Of a DNA stretch of 64,000 bases, positions 42,016 through 50,865 are shown piece by piece (within the stretch, counting starts at the first letter, position 1; each line of letters opens with the position of its first letter). The position numbers and the translations under genes are program-made. This DNA comes from Pseudocoprococcus catus (lineage in GTDB: Bacteria > Bacillota > Clostridia > Lachnospirales > Lachnospiraceae). Location of the stretch: contig NZ_LR698973.1 of NCBI RefSeq assembly GCF_902381825.1, positions 1,509,358 to 1,573,357 on the forward strand, read 5' to 3'. The notes beneath the pieces were generated by a model. The model made no database searches. It saw only the letters and a list, made by a program, of their open reading frames with translations, and was not told where the DNA came from.

Positions 42016-43023
42016 ATGGCAAAGACAATTATCACAGCAGCCTTAACAGGTGCTATCACACCTCACGGTTACGATGTTCCTGAAACACCGGAAGAAATCG
42101 CAAAAACAGCCTATGAGTGCTGGAAAGCAGGTGCAGCTATCGTTCATCTGCATATGCGTGATGACAACGGCGCAGGTGTTATGGATCCTGTTAAATTCTA
42201 CGAAACAATCAAACTGATCCGTAAGAACTACCCAGACTGCGATGTTATCATCAACTGCACATCTTCAGGTGATAACCGTGTATCTGATGACTCACCTTAC
42301 GGCAACGCAGTTCGTATGCTGCATCATGCAAATGTTCCTGGTATCGAAATGGGTACATTCGATGCAGGTACATTCAACTGGGGAATCCCGGGCGGTATCT
42401 TCAGCAACTCTCCAACATTCCTGACAACTCTTGGTAATCTGTATCAGGAAAGAAATATCAAACCTGAATTCGAAGTATTCGATATGGGTATGATCCGTGC
42501 CGTAGGTGTATACTGGAAGAAAGGTATCGTAAAAGCACCTCTGCACTTCCAGCTTTGTCTTGGTGTTGTAGGCGGTCTTGCAGCTACACCAGCTGATGTT
42601 CAGGATATGCTTGCATACATCCAGCGTCTTCAGGCAGAAGGCAACCTTCCTAAGGAAGTTACAGTTTCCGGTTTCGGTATCGGTAAAGGTCATCTGCCGG
42701 TTATGTTCTCTGCACTGGCTAACGGATGCCATATACGTGTAGGTATGGAAGATAACGTTGTCTATGGTTACGATAAAGAAGGCAAGAAGATCCTTGCCAA
42801 CAACCTGATGCTCGTTGAACGTGCTGCAAGAGCTGTTGAAGCTTACGGCAACGAAGTTGCTACATCTGCAGAAGCACGTGAAATGCTTGGTCTTGCACCA
42901 CTGGATCATGAAGCTGTTGTTAAAGCACTTGATGCACTGACAATTGAAGATCTTGAGAAAGCAAAAGCAGAAGCTTCCGAAAAATATGGTACAACATATT
43001 TTGCAGCTAAGAGCATGGGCTAA
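42016..43023 (+). CDS. Beta-keto acid cleavage enzyme (BKACE/DUF849), candidate triacetate acetoacetate-lyase
   Basis: A 335-residue BKACE TIM-barrel protein: N-terminal KTIITAALTGAITPHGYDVP, the zinc-ligand motif AIVHLHMRDD (His44 and His46), VIINCTSSGDNRV, and GCHIRVGMEDNVVYGYDK with a likely metal Glu. BKACEs condense a beta-keto acid with acetyl-CoA to give acetoacetate and a shorter acyl-CoA. For triacetate this yields acetoacetate plus acetoacetyl-CoA, which the CoA-transferase and thiolase of this cluster can use. AAAGGAAG precedes ATG. The substrate is inferred from the neighbours. Confidence 0.93.
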   Translation: MAKTIITAALTGAITPHGYDVPETPEEIAKTAYECWKAGAAIVHLHMRDDNGAGVMDPVKFYETIKLIRKNYPDCDVIINCTSSGDNRVSDDSPYGNAVRMLHHANVPGIEMGTFDAGTFNWGIPGGIFSNSPTFLTTLGNLYQERNIKPEFEVFDMGMIRAVGVYWKKGIVKAPLHFQLCLGVVGGLAATPADVQDMLAYIQRLQAEGNLPKEVTVSGFGIGKGHLPVMFSALANGCHIRVGMEDNVVYGYDKEGKKILANNLMLVERAARAVEAYGNEVATSAEAREMLGLAPLDHEAVVKALDALTIEDLEKAKAEASEKYGTTYFAAKSMG

Positions 43024-43052
43024 TTTGCCAGATATTTTTCTCTAAATAAATA

Positions 43053-43113
43053 AAAAACAGAGTGTTTTCTATGAAATTTTTTATAATTTTTTTAGAAAAC
43101 GCTCTGTTTTTTT
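43053..43113 (+). terminator. Terminator of the BKACE gene
   Basis: An 18-bp stem with one G-T pair (43054-43071 with 43093-43110), then a T run. Confidence 0.9.
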
Positions 43114-43314
43114 ATATTTGTCCGTTATTTTCTTGTCAAAGAAAGGAAAAGGGGACAGAAAAATAAACATAAAATAACAATTTATACATTAATACCCGAA
43201 GAAATGATGTATAATAAATGCAAATTATGTCTAAAATAGTTTCCATTATGTACATGAAATGTGAAAAAATAGACAAAAAAATTATAAAGATATTGTATAC
43301 ATTAAATAAAAGTG

Positions 43315-43343
43315 TAGACATTCAGATATAAAAGTTATATAAT
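43315..43343 (+). promoter_or_regulatory. Promoter of the structured RNA/LctP permease
   Basis: TAGACA at 43315-43320 (5 of 6 consensus), 17 bases, and a perfect TATAAT at 43338-43343. Transcription would start near 43350. Confidence 0.7.
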
Positions 43344-43349
43344 TTAGAC

Positions 43350-43520
43350 AAATCAAATGGTTCACACCTTCAGGCTAGCGGTCGGTGTGGAGCGAATGTT
43401 TTTAATCTGTGGTAGGGTTAAGGACGACAAGTCTTATTTCATTGACACAGAGTCTGGCAAGGATGGTAGCCTGCAGAACTCAAGAAATGCGTAAGATGGA
43501 ATAAGACCATTTTTATCACC
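43350..43520 (+). ncRNA. Candidate structured leader or small RNA upstream of the permease
   Basis: This non-coding segment is GC-richer than its surroundings and rich in pairing: CACACC/GGTGTG near 43362-43388, GTCTTATT (43431-43438) with AATAAGAC (43500-43507), and an inner GAGT/ACTC stem with CTGGC opposite GCCTG. The outer helix is followed by CATTTTTATC, so the RNA could end there as a free transcript; a further hairpin ACTGG-TTGA-CCAGT lies just before the permease ribosome site. I do not recognise a known riboswitch. A raiA-type Clostridia RNA is one thing to test, but I cannot confirm it. Confidence 0.5.
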
Positions 43521-43565
43521 TGACTGGTTGACCAGTTGGAGTCTGATGAGAGAAAGGAAGATTTT

Positions 43566-45125
43566 ATGTTACTAGAAATTATTCTTGCTATTATTCCTAT
43601 TGCCTGGCTTATTATTTCTATGGCTGGTCTGAAGATGGCCGGTTACAAATCATGTGGTATTGGTTTGGTTATTGCAATCGTTGAAGGTGTTGCTGTTTAT
43701 CACATGACAGTTCCGGAAGCGATCACAGGTACTTTAGAAGGTGTTGTTTCAGCGGTATGGCCGATTTGTGTTATTATCGTTGGTGCCATGTTCCTGTATA
43801 ACATGAGTTTAAGAACAGGTGCGATGGATGTCATCAAAGCAATGCTGGCATCTGTATCCAATGATAAACGTGTAGCTGCTCTTGTTATCGGTTGGGGCTT
43901 CTCCAACTTCATGGAAGGTATCGCAGGTTTCGGTACAGCCGTAGCTATTCCTGCAGCGATGTTAGTTGCACTTGGATTTAATCCGGTTACAGCTTGTGTT
44001 ATCTGTCTGATTGGTAATGCTGCATCTCCTGAGTTTGGTGCCATTGGTACACCTACTCTGTCAGCAGCGAATACTGCATTCCCTACAACCATTACAGGTG
44101 CAGCCGATGCAAGTGTGTTTGCTCAGATGCTTTCAGAGCCGACAGCCCGTCTGCTGATTCCTCTTTGTGTTGTTTCTCCATTTGTTATCATCCTTCTTTG
44201 CGGTGGTACAAAGGCATTAAAGGGTGTTGTAGGTATTACACTTGTATCTGCATTATCATTTGTTATTCCTTTCTATCTTGTAGCCACATTCGTAGGTCCT
44301 GAGCTTTGCGTAGTTATCGGTTCTCTGGTTTGCCTCGTTTGTACAATCGTTATGGGTAGAAAACACACGAATATTCCGGAAGAATATATGCTTGAGTCCA
44401 AAGAAGAAGCAGCAGCTTCCTCTGATAAGCCTCAGATGAGCATGGTTAAAGCATGGCTTCCTTACATCTTAGTTGTTATTTTCCTGTTAGGTACATCCAA
44501 ACTTGTTCCTCCGATCAATCAGTTCCTGGGACAGTTTAAGTCATCAGTTGTTATTTATTGCGGCGAAGGCGGTGCCAAGGTTGGTTTATCATGGATCAAC
44601 ACACCTGGTATCCTGATGATCATTGCAACGATTATCGGTACAGCTGTTCAGGGCGCAAGCATCAGCGACATGGGCGCAGAGCTTGGCAAGACTTTTAAGG
44701 GTTACTGGAAAGCAATGCTGACTGTTATCTTCATTATCTCCATTGCTAAGGTTATGGGTTATGCAGGTATGGTTATGGATCTGGCAAATGCTCTTTCATC
44801 ATTATTGGGCAATGCTTATATCGCAATCGCTCCACTGATCGGTGGTATCGGATGCTTCGTTACAGGTTCCGCTACATCTGCCAGCGTTATGTTCGCAACA
44901 TTACAGCAGTCTGTTGCACAGCAGTTAGGTATCAACGAAATCTGGTTAGTGGCTGCAAATGGCGCAGGTGCTACAGCCGGTAAGATGATTTCTCCACAGA
45001 GTATCGCTCTTGGTGTTGCAGCTATCAACCTTCCTGGTTCTGATGGTAAGATTATGAGCAAGACAATCGGATGGTGTGTATTATATCTGGTTATCCTTTG
45101 TGTATTCTGTTTCGTTGGCGCATAA
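43566..45125 (+). CDS. LctP-family L-lactate/organic acid permease
   Basis: A 519-residue polytopic membrane protein with about 13 hydrophobic segments. The LctP signature is clear: WGFSNFMEGIAGFGTAVAIP, then AAMLVALGFNP, NAASPEFGAIGTPTL, and near the end ANGAGATAGKMISPQSIALG. Family members move lactate or glycolate with protons. I chose ATG at 43566, seven bases after AAAGGAAG, over the TTG at 43536. It follows the structured RNA at 43350-43520. Its link to the degradation cluster is only by position; it may export or import a fermentation acid. Confidence 0.93.
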   Translation: MLLEIILAIIPIAWLIISMAGLKMAGYKSCGIGLVIAIVEGVAVYHMTVPEAITGTLEGVVSAVWPICVIIVGAMFLYNMSLRTGAMDVIKAMLASVSNDKRVAALVIGWGFSNFMEGIAGFGTAVAIPAAMLVALGFNPVTACVICLIGNAASPEFGAIGTPTLSAANTAFPTTITGAADASVFAQMLSEPTARLLIPLCVVSPFVIILLCGGTKALKGVVGITLVSALSFVIPFYLVATFVGPELCVVIGSLVCLVCTIVMGRKHTNIPEEYMLESKEEAAASSDKPQMSMVKAWLPYILVVIFLLGTSKLVPPINQFLGQFKSSVVIYCGEGGAKVGLSWINTPGILMIIATIIGTAVQGASISDMGAELGKTFKGYWKAMLTVIFIISIAKVMGYAGMVMDLANALSSLLGNAYIAIAPLIGGIGCFVTGSATSASVMFATLQQSVAQQLGINEIWLVAANGAGATAGKMISPQSIALGVAAINLPGSDGKIMSKTIGWCVLYLVILCVFCFVGA

Positions 45126-45210
45126 TAAGGGGTTATTACAAAGCGTCGATTGAAGTACATAAGGTATTAAAGTGAAATTCATAAGAGAAGGTATTTAAAA
45201 GTAATAAATC

Positions 45211-45239
45211 GGGCGGTCTGCATATGCGGGCCGCCTGTT
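45211..45239 (+). terminator. Hairpin after the LctP gene, probable terminator
   Basis: Stem GGCGGTCTGCATATGCGGGCCGCC (45212-45235 in total, two mismatches), followed by TGTTT. A weak T run, so moderate support. Confidence 0.6.
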
Positions 45240-45395
45240 TGGATTGGTGCGGACAGCGTGCAAAACCGCAGATATCGGTATATTTTGGCGGGGATTTTCA
45301 GGTTTATACGGTCTATTGCTTTGCAAAAGCGCAGGCTTAGATTATAATAGAGACAGATGAATGTGACAGAGTAAGGAAGATGGAGGTATGTGGCA

Positions 45396-45839
45396 ATGAC
45401 AAGTTTGGAGAATAATGGACAGGATATGGATTTGACAGAACTGGAAGTTATGGAACCGAAGATGATGATCCATGATGAACTGAAAGTGATCTATATTAAT
45501 GAAGCACTTGAGGAAGCCTTGAATGATGAAAATTCGAATGAAAAGAAGAAATATGATGCCGAGAAAGCGGCACATCCGGATTATGTGACGAGACTTCGCA
45601 GACTGCCGGTAACCATTGAATTTATGAAGAAATATGCGGCATTGAAGAAAGACAGTTTCATGCAGGATCTCATTGAACGAAAAGAGCCTGCGCTGCGCGC
45701 AGAAGGCGAATTATATGAAGTGTCTTCGTTCTTCGCCTTCAAGAATATGTTCCTTGCAAGATATCCGGAATGCCGGAATATCTACAAGGTTGAGAAAAAG
45801 ATTAAAGAATTTGAGGAGCGTCAGAGGAATAAAGAATAG
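45396..45839 (+). CDS. Hypothetical acidic helical protein
   Basis: A 147-residue soluble, charge-rich protein: acidic first 60 residues, then a Lys/Arg/Glu-rich helical second half (RLRRLPVTIEFMKKYAALKK, VEKKIKEFEERQRNKE). No Cys-rich, signal or membrane part. ATG at 45396 lies nine bases after GGAGG; a GTG at 45390 is closer than normal. Its last 38 bases overlap the end of the convergent DJ-1 gene. No family recognised. Confidence 0.72.
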   Translation: MTSLENNGQDMDLTELEVMEPKMMIHDELKVIYINEALEEALNDENSNEKKKYDAEKAAHPDYVTRLRRLPVTIEFMKKYAALKKDSFMQDLIERKEPALRAEGELYEVSSFFAFKNMFLARYPECRNIYKVEKKIKEFEERQRNKE

Positions 45840-46368
45840 ATGCTTTGATCTTATCCGCTGACTCAGGATCCTGAATAATGCCGATTAATGTGGAGGCAAA
45901 TTCGATGGCTGTACCCATGCCGCGGCTTGTAATGACATGACCGTCTTTGGCAACGGGATCAGTGGTGATATAGGCACCAAAGAGTTTCTTTTCGAAGCCA
46001 GGGTAGCATGTGGCAACACGTCCGTTTAAGATGCCGAGGCTGCCGAGAATGCTTGGCGCTGCACAGATAGCAGCGAGATAACGGCCCTGACGGCTGAACT
46101 GCATAAGGGCATCGCAAAGCGGTTCACATTTGCTGAGGTTTGTGGTACCTGGCATGCCGCCAGGCAAAATCAGCATTTCTACAGTATTAAAATCAAAATC
46201 AGCAAGCAGGCAGTCTGCCTGAACTTTGATATCGTGGGAGCCGGTAACGGTCAGAGAGTCTGAAATGGAGACTGTCTGAATCGGGATACCGGCTCTTCTA
46301 AACATGTCTACAACTGTCAAACCTTCGATTTCTTCGAAGCCATCTGCAAAGAAAATTGCTGTGTTCAT
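45802..46368 (-). CDS. DJ-1/PfpI family protein
   Basis: A 188-residue class I glutamine amidotransferase-like protein with FFADGFEEIEGLTVVDMFRRAG (conserved acidic Glu) and the nucleophile elbow AAICAAPSILGSLG with the reactive Cys near residue 100, then GTAIEFASTLI. Members act as deglycases, chaperones or redox sensors; the exact role is open. ATG follows AAAGGAAG. Its end overlaps the convergent hypothetical gene by 38 bases. Confidence 0.93.
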   Translation of the reverse strand: MNTAIFFADGFEEIEGLTVVDMFRRAGIPIQTVSISDSLTVTGSHDIKVQADCLLADFDFNTVEMLILPGGMPGTTNLSKCEPLCDALMQFSRQGRYLAAICAAPSILGSLGILNGRVATCYPGFEKKLFGAYITTDPVAKDGHVITSRGMGTAIEFASTLIGIIQDPESADKIKASILYSSDAPQIL

Positions 46369-46446
46369 AAAATTCTTCCTTTCTTGGTATAAGGTAAAAT
46401 TGCATCAATCCACAGTCTTTGATGGATATGCAAAATAAATGATTTA

Positions 46447-46500
46447 ACACAGGCCGCTCTCGCTGCCAGCCCGTGCAGTGGTACATATTTGAAGTATACC
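46447..46500. repeat. Truncated copy C of the palindromic repeat element
   Basis: The stretch matches the left half of copies A and B: CACAGGC, then a CTGCCAG segment, GCAG and GGTACATA in the same order, after which it departs into a short hairpin GTGGTA/TACCAC. The right half is missing. The 46369-46713 gap holds nothing else clear apart from the gdpP promoter region. Confidence 0.5.
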
Positions 46501-46713
46501 ACAGTTTTGGTGGTTTGTGGGGATTTTGAGTGATTATCTCATGCAGGAAGGTTGGCTGGGTGGAATAATGCTTTACTGAAAGGGTGGAAAATGATATACT
46601 AGAGCGTATAAGTGGGATTCTGTCTTTTAGCGGAATTCTTCAGCACATAGTAACAGATGGGAGTGTTTTCCCACCTCTAAGCAAATTTCATAGTGTTTTT
46701 AAGAGGTTATCGT

Positions 46714-48756
46714 ATGAATAAGAAGGTCAAACTTAAAGGACGGCTGAATATGTACATGCGCTGGCCGGTACTATTGAGTGCACTGCTGCTGGTGGCAACA
46801 GTGCTGATGTATCTGGTGGATTACCGTGCAGGTCTTCTGATGACTGCCTGTTTTGTTTTATATGTGGCAGCGGCCATCGTGATTTATTTTTATTTAAAGC
46901 CGTCTATTGTGGATGAGTTGGTGAATTTTGCCATCGAATTTGCACAGGTCCAGCATAATCTGATTCATGATCTTGAGATTCCTTATGCCATTCTGGATGA
47001 GACAGGGAAGCTTTTATGGGCGAACTCCTGTATGAAAGAGATAATGGGTGAATTTATTGATATGAAGAATATCAGTACAGTGATTCCGGATATCAAGCAG
47101 GAGATGCTTCCGGATGATGAGGAAGAGAAGAAGTATGCCCATATTCGTTATAAAGAGCGCTACTACAAGGCTGAGATCATGAAGGTGTGCATTGATGACT
47201 TTGCGATGGAGAATAAGGTTGTAGAGATGCAGCCGGAGGCCTATCAGTTATTTGCATTTTATCTGTTCGATGAGACAGAGATACAGATGTCCAGGAAGGA
47301 GATCCAGAATCAGAAGCTCATCTGCGGTATTATATTGGTAGATAACTATGAAGAGGCATTGAACAGTACAGAGGAAGTCAGACGTTCCCTTCTGTCGGCA
47401 CTGGTAGAGCGAAAGATCACCAAGTATATGCAGAACTATGATGCCATTGTGAATAAGATGGAGAAGGACAAGTATATGTTTGTCATCCGTCAGAAATATC
47501 TGCCAGTGCTTCAGAGTTCCAAGTTCGCATTGCTGGATGAAGTCAGAGAGATTAATATCGGCAATGAGATGAGTGTAACATTGTGTATTGGTCTTGGCGT
47601 TAATGCAGCTAGTTATGCGCAGGCGCTGGACTGGGCTCGTCATGCCATTGATCTGGCTCTTGGACGAGGCGGTGACCAGGCGGTTGTCAAGGAGAAAGAC
47701 AAGATTTCTTATTATGGCGGCAAGACGAAGCAGGTGGAGAAGTCTACGCGTGTCCGTGCGCGTGTCAAAGCACATGCGCTGCGTCAGGTAATTGAAGGCA
47801 AGGAACAGGTGGCTATTATGGGTCATAAGATCGGTGACCTGGATAGTTTTGGTGCGGCAATCGGTGTCTACAGAGCGGCCCGAAGCCTGAACAAGAAGGC
47901 ATTTATCGTCATCAATGATATTACCACATCGGTACGTCCGGTGATCGATCACTTTATGGACAATCCGGAGTATGACAGCGATATGTTTGTTACATCGGAG
48001 ACAGCAAGAGGCATTGTCAATATGAATACGGCCATGGTTGTTGTTGATGTGAACACCAGTGAGAGGACGGAAGGACCGGAACTTTTGAACCTGACGAAGA
48101 CGATCGTTGTTATCGATCATCATCGTCAGAGCGGAAATTCCATCGAGAATCCGGTGCTTTCTTATATTGAGCCGTATGCATCATCAGCATGTGAGATGGT
48201 TGCCGAGATTTTGCAGTATATTACAGATTCGGTGAAGCTGCGTCCGGAAGAGGCAGATGCTATGTATGCCGGATTAATGATCGATACGAACAATTTTATC
48301 AGTAAAACAGGTGTCAGAACCTTTGAAGCGGCTGCTTTTCTCAAGAAGAGCGGCGCAGATATTACCCGTGTCCGTCTGAAACTCAGAGATGATATGCAGA
48401 CCTATAAGGCACGGGCGGAAGCTGTGAAGAATGCATCTGTAGAGGGTGCGTATGCTTATGCCGAATGCCCGTCTGAGGGGCTGGAGAGTCCGACGGTTGT
48501 CGGGGCACAGGTAGCCAATGAGCTGTTGAATATTACCGGTGTGGAGGCTTCCTTTGTCTTTACGGTGGTGAAGGGTGTGATTTATGTCAGTGCCAGATCC
48601 TATGACAGCATGAATGTACAGTTGGTTATGGAGCGTCTTGGGGGCGGCGGTCACAGTACGATGGCCGGAACACAGCTGAAGGATATGACGGTGGAAGAAG
48701 CGGAGGCTAAAGTGAAATCCGTCATCAAATCGATGAAAATGGAAGGAGAAATCTAA
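46714..48756 (+). CDS. gdpP: Cyclic-di-AMP phosphodiesterase GdpP (DHH family)
   Basis: A 680-residue protein: two N-terminal membrane segments (about 18-65), a PAS-like domain, a degenerate GGDEF domain (about 170-310) and a DHH-DHHA1 hydrolase. The catalytic motifs are [28 protein letters not shown] and [12 protein letters not shown]. It hydrolyses c-di-AMP to pApA at the membrane and so affects potassium and wall balance. ATG at 46714 follows AAGAGG; upstream in-frame GTG is less likely. The order gdpP-rplI-dnaB is conserved in Firmicutes and is seen here. Confidence 0.96.
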   Translation: MNKKVKLKGRLNMYMRWPVLLSALLLVATVLMYLVDYRAGLLMTACFVLYVAAAIVIYFYLKPSIVDELVNFAIEFAQVQHNLIHDLEIPYAILDETGKLLWANSCMKEIMGEFIDMKNISTVIPDIKQEMLPDDEEEKKYAHIRYKERYYKAEIMKVCIDDFAMENKVVEMQPEAYQLFAFYLFDETEIQMSRKEIQNQKLICGIILVDNYEEALNSTEEVRRSLLSALVERKITKYMQNYDAIVNKMEKDKYMFVIRQKYLPVLQSSKFALLDEVREINIGNEMSVTLCIGLGVNAASYAQALDWARHAIDLALGRGGDQAVVKEKDKISYYGGKTKQVEKSTRVRARVKAHALRQVIEGKEQVAIMGHKIGDLDSFGAAIGVYRAARSLNKKAFIVINDITTSVRPVIDHFMDNPEYDSDMFVTSETARGIVNMNTAMVVVDVNTSERTEGPELLNLTKTIVVIDHHRQSGNSIENPVLSYIEPYASSACEMVAEILQYITDSVKLRPEEADAMYAGLMIDTNNFISKTGVRTFEAAAFLKKSGADITRVRLKLRDDMQTYKARAEAVKNASVEGAYAYAECPSEGLESPTVVGAQVANELLNITGVEASFVFTVVKGVIYVSARSYDSMNVQLVMERLGGGGHSTMAGTQLKDMTVEEAEAKVKSVIKSMKMEGEI

Positions 48757-48757
48757 A

Positions 48758-49204
48758 ATGAAAGTTATTTTAATTGAGGATGTTAAAACTCTTGGCAAAA
48801 AGGGAGATACAGTCAATGTCAACGATGGTTATGCGCGCAATTTTATTTTGCCGAAGAAGCTTGGTATTGAAGCAACAGCAAAGAATATCAATGATCTGAA
48901 GCTTCAGAAAGCCAATGAAGAAAAGGTGGCAAAAGAGATTCTTGAAGCAGCTAAAGCTTTTGCAGAGGATATCAAGGAGAAATCCGTTACAGTAACGATC
49001 AAGACAGGCGAAGGCGGTAAGACATTCGGTTCTGTTTCTTCGAAGGAAATCGCAGCAGCTTACAAGAGCCAGCTGAATGTTGAAATTGACAAGAAAAAAC
49101 TGCAGCTGGCTGAACCTGTTCGTTCACTGGGTGTGTACAAAGTCCCTTACAAAGTCCATCCGAAGGTAACAGCAGAGCTTACAGTAAAAGTAGCCGAAGC
49201 ATAA
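48758..49204 (+). CDS. rplI: 50S ribosomal protein L9
   Basis: A 148-residue L9 with the N-terminal domain [20 protein letters not shown] plus [20 protein letters not shown], a long linking helix, and a C-terminal domain ending in [17 protein letters not shown]. It binds 23S rRNA domain V and helps keep reading frame. It starts one base after the gdpP stop, with AAGGAG in the end of gdpP, so translation is coupled. Confidence 0.98.
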   Translation: MKVILIEDVKTLGKKGDTVNVNDGYARNFILPKKLGIEATAKNINDLKLQKANEEKVAKEILEAAKAFAEDIKEKSVTVTIKTGEGGKTFGSVSSKEIAAAYKSQLNVEIDKKKLQLAEPVRSLGVYKVPYKVHPKVTAELTVKVAEA

Positions 49205-49239
49205 GCGGCACACAGTTACACAATATTACAGATAAACCA

Positions 49240-49282
49240 TTCAGTACAGGCCGAGTCAGTGATTGATTTGGCCTGTACTGAA
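49240..49282 (+). other. Perfect 13-bp hairpin between rplI and dnaB
   Basis: Arms TTCAGTACAGGCC (49240-49252) and GGCCTGTACTGAA (49270-49282) with a 17-base loop and no T run. It lies just before the dnaB ribosome site, so it may be an RNA-processing, stability or attenuation element. Confidence 0.6.
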
Positions 49283-49304
49283 CTTGAGTCAGGAGGCACA
49301 GAAC

Positions 49305-50636
49305 ATGGATGAGGCGATTATAAAGAAGATTATGCCCCATAGCATCGATTCGGAGAAAGCGGTTATCGGTTCCATGATCATGGATGCGGATGCGATTGTT
49401 GCGGCATCTGAGATGCTTACAGGAGATGATTTTTATCAGCGGCAATTCGGCATCCTTTTTGAGACCATGGTAGAACTTTACAATGAAGGAAAGCCTGTAG
49501 ATGTTCTGACGCTTCAGGAACGCCTGAAGATGAAAGACGTCCCTGAGGAATTTGCCAGTATTGAATATATCAGTGAACTGGTTGATAGTGTACCGATATC
49601 GACGAACATCAGGCAGTACGCGCAGACAGTGGCTGATGATGCGATGCTGCGCAGACTGATCCGTGTTAATGAAGAGATTGCCAATGCCTGCTATCAGCAC
49701 AAGGAGTCTGTTGAAGAAATCATGAATACGACGGAGAAACGTATTTTTGATGTGATCCAGAAGAAGAGTACAGATGAATATGTGCCGATTCAGGACGTTG
49801 TTTTGTCGGTAATAGATAAGATAGAGGCGGCGGCCCGCCATAAAGGAACTGTAACAGGGCTGGCAACAGGTTTTTATGATCTGGATTACAAGACATCAGG
49901 CCTTCAGCCTTCAGATCTGATTCTTATTGCTGCCAGACCATCTATGGGAAAGACGGCCTTTGTTCTGAATCTGGCCCAGTATATGTGTGTGCGCAATCAT
50001 GTGCCGACAGCAATTTTCAGTTTGGAAATGTCGAAGGATCAGCTGGTCAATCGTATTCTCTCCATGGAATCCAAAGTGGATTCCCAGTCCATGCGAACGG
50101 GTACACTTCAGCCGGCTGATTGGGAGAAGTTAATAGAAAGCGCAGGTGTGATCAGTACAGCGCCGCTGATTATTGATGATACACCGGGTATATCGATCAC
50201 AGAGCTGCGTTCGAAGTGTCGTAAGTATAAGCTTGAGAATGATCTGGGCCTGGTCATTATTGACTACCTGCAGCTGATGACCGGCGGCAGCAAGAAACAG
50301 GAGTCCAGGCAGCAGGAGATTTCAGAAATCTCCCGTTCTCTGAAAGCACTGGCTCGTGAGATCAATGCACCGGTGATTGCCCTTTCGCAGCTCAGCCGTG
50401 CATGTGAGACGAGACCGGATCATCGCCCGATGTTGTCGGATCTTCGTGAGTCCGGTGCCATCGAGCAGGATGCGGACGTGGTTATGTTTCTTTATCGTGA
50501 TGATTATTACAACAAAGACACGGACAAGAAGAATATTTCGGAAGTTATTATTGCCAAACAGCGTAATGGCCCGATCGGTACAGTAGAGCTTGTATGGCTG
50601 CCGAATTATACAAAGTTTGCCAATAAAGAGAAATAG
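49305..50636 (+). CDS. dnaB: Replicative DNA helicase DnaB
   Basis: A 443-residue hexameric helicase: N-terminal helical domain with HSIDSEKAVIGSMIMDADAI, linker, and RecA-like domain with Walker A ARPSMGKTAF, Walker B LVIIDYLQLM, the SLEMSKDQLVNRILS motif, and LRESGAIEQDADVVMFLYRD. It unwinds DNA at the fork. ATG at 49305 has AGGAGG eight bases before; an upstream TTG at 49263 is not supported. Called dnaC in Bacillus. In the gdpP-rplI-dnaB order. Confidence 0.97.
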   Translation: MDEAIIKKIMPHSIDSEKAVIGSMIMDADAIVAASEMLTGDDFYQRQFGILFETMVELYNEGKPVDVLTLQERLKMKDVPEEFASIEYISELVDSVPISTNIRQYAQTVADDAMLRRLIRVNEEIANACYQHKESVEEIMNTTEKRIFDVIQKKSTDEYVPIQDVVLSVIDKIEAAARHKGTVTGLATGFYDLDYKTSGLQPSDLILIAARPSMGKTAFVLNLAQYMCVRNHVPTAIFSLEMSKDQLVNRILSMESKVDSQSMRTGTLQPADWEKLIESAGVISTAPLIIDDTPGISITELRSKCRKYKLENDLGLVIIDYLQLMTGGSKKQESRQQEISEISRSLKALAREINAPVIALSQLSRACETRPDHRPMLSDLRESGAIEQDADVVMFLYRDDYYNKDTDKKNISEVIIAKQRNGPIGTVELVWLPNYTKFANKEK

Positions 50637-50681
50637 CGAAACTTGAAATTATCGCAAATCACAACCGGATGCGACAGCGAG

Positions 50682-50724
50682 AGACCTTTTATTTATTCAG
50701 CGGAATAGATAAAGGGTCTTTTTT
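50682..50724 (+). terminator. Terminator after dnaB
   Basis: Arms AGACCTTTTATTTATTC and AATAGATAAAGGGTCT, followed by a T run. Confidence 0.85.
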
Positions 50725-50865
50725 GTTGGAAGCAAACGAAGGATTGGCAGGGGAAAAATTTGCTTAATACAGGAACTTTGTTATAATGGAATCAACAGGC
50801 AAGCCAACTGCGATTTCTACACCAGATAAGAAGACAAGATGAGAGGAAATTGATGGAGGTAGCCA

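Noticed and set aside
25913..43023. Carnitine degradation as the role of the cluster (CDH-like dehydrogenase plus BKACE)
   Set aside because: Dehydrocarnitine cleavage also uses these two families, but it does not explain the SDR and the cyclic beta-diketone hydrolase-like crotonases. Kept only as an alternative.
43350..43520. Known riboswitch (T-box, c-di-AMP, FMN, TPP, cobalamin) or 6S, RNase P or SRP RNA
   Set aside because: None of the core conserved strings of these RNAs is present, so only a generic structured RNA is called.
47248..48123. 291-codon minus-strand frame inside gdpP
   Set aside because: Antisense shadow of a clear DHH-family gene.
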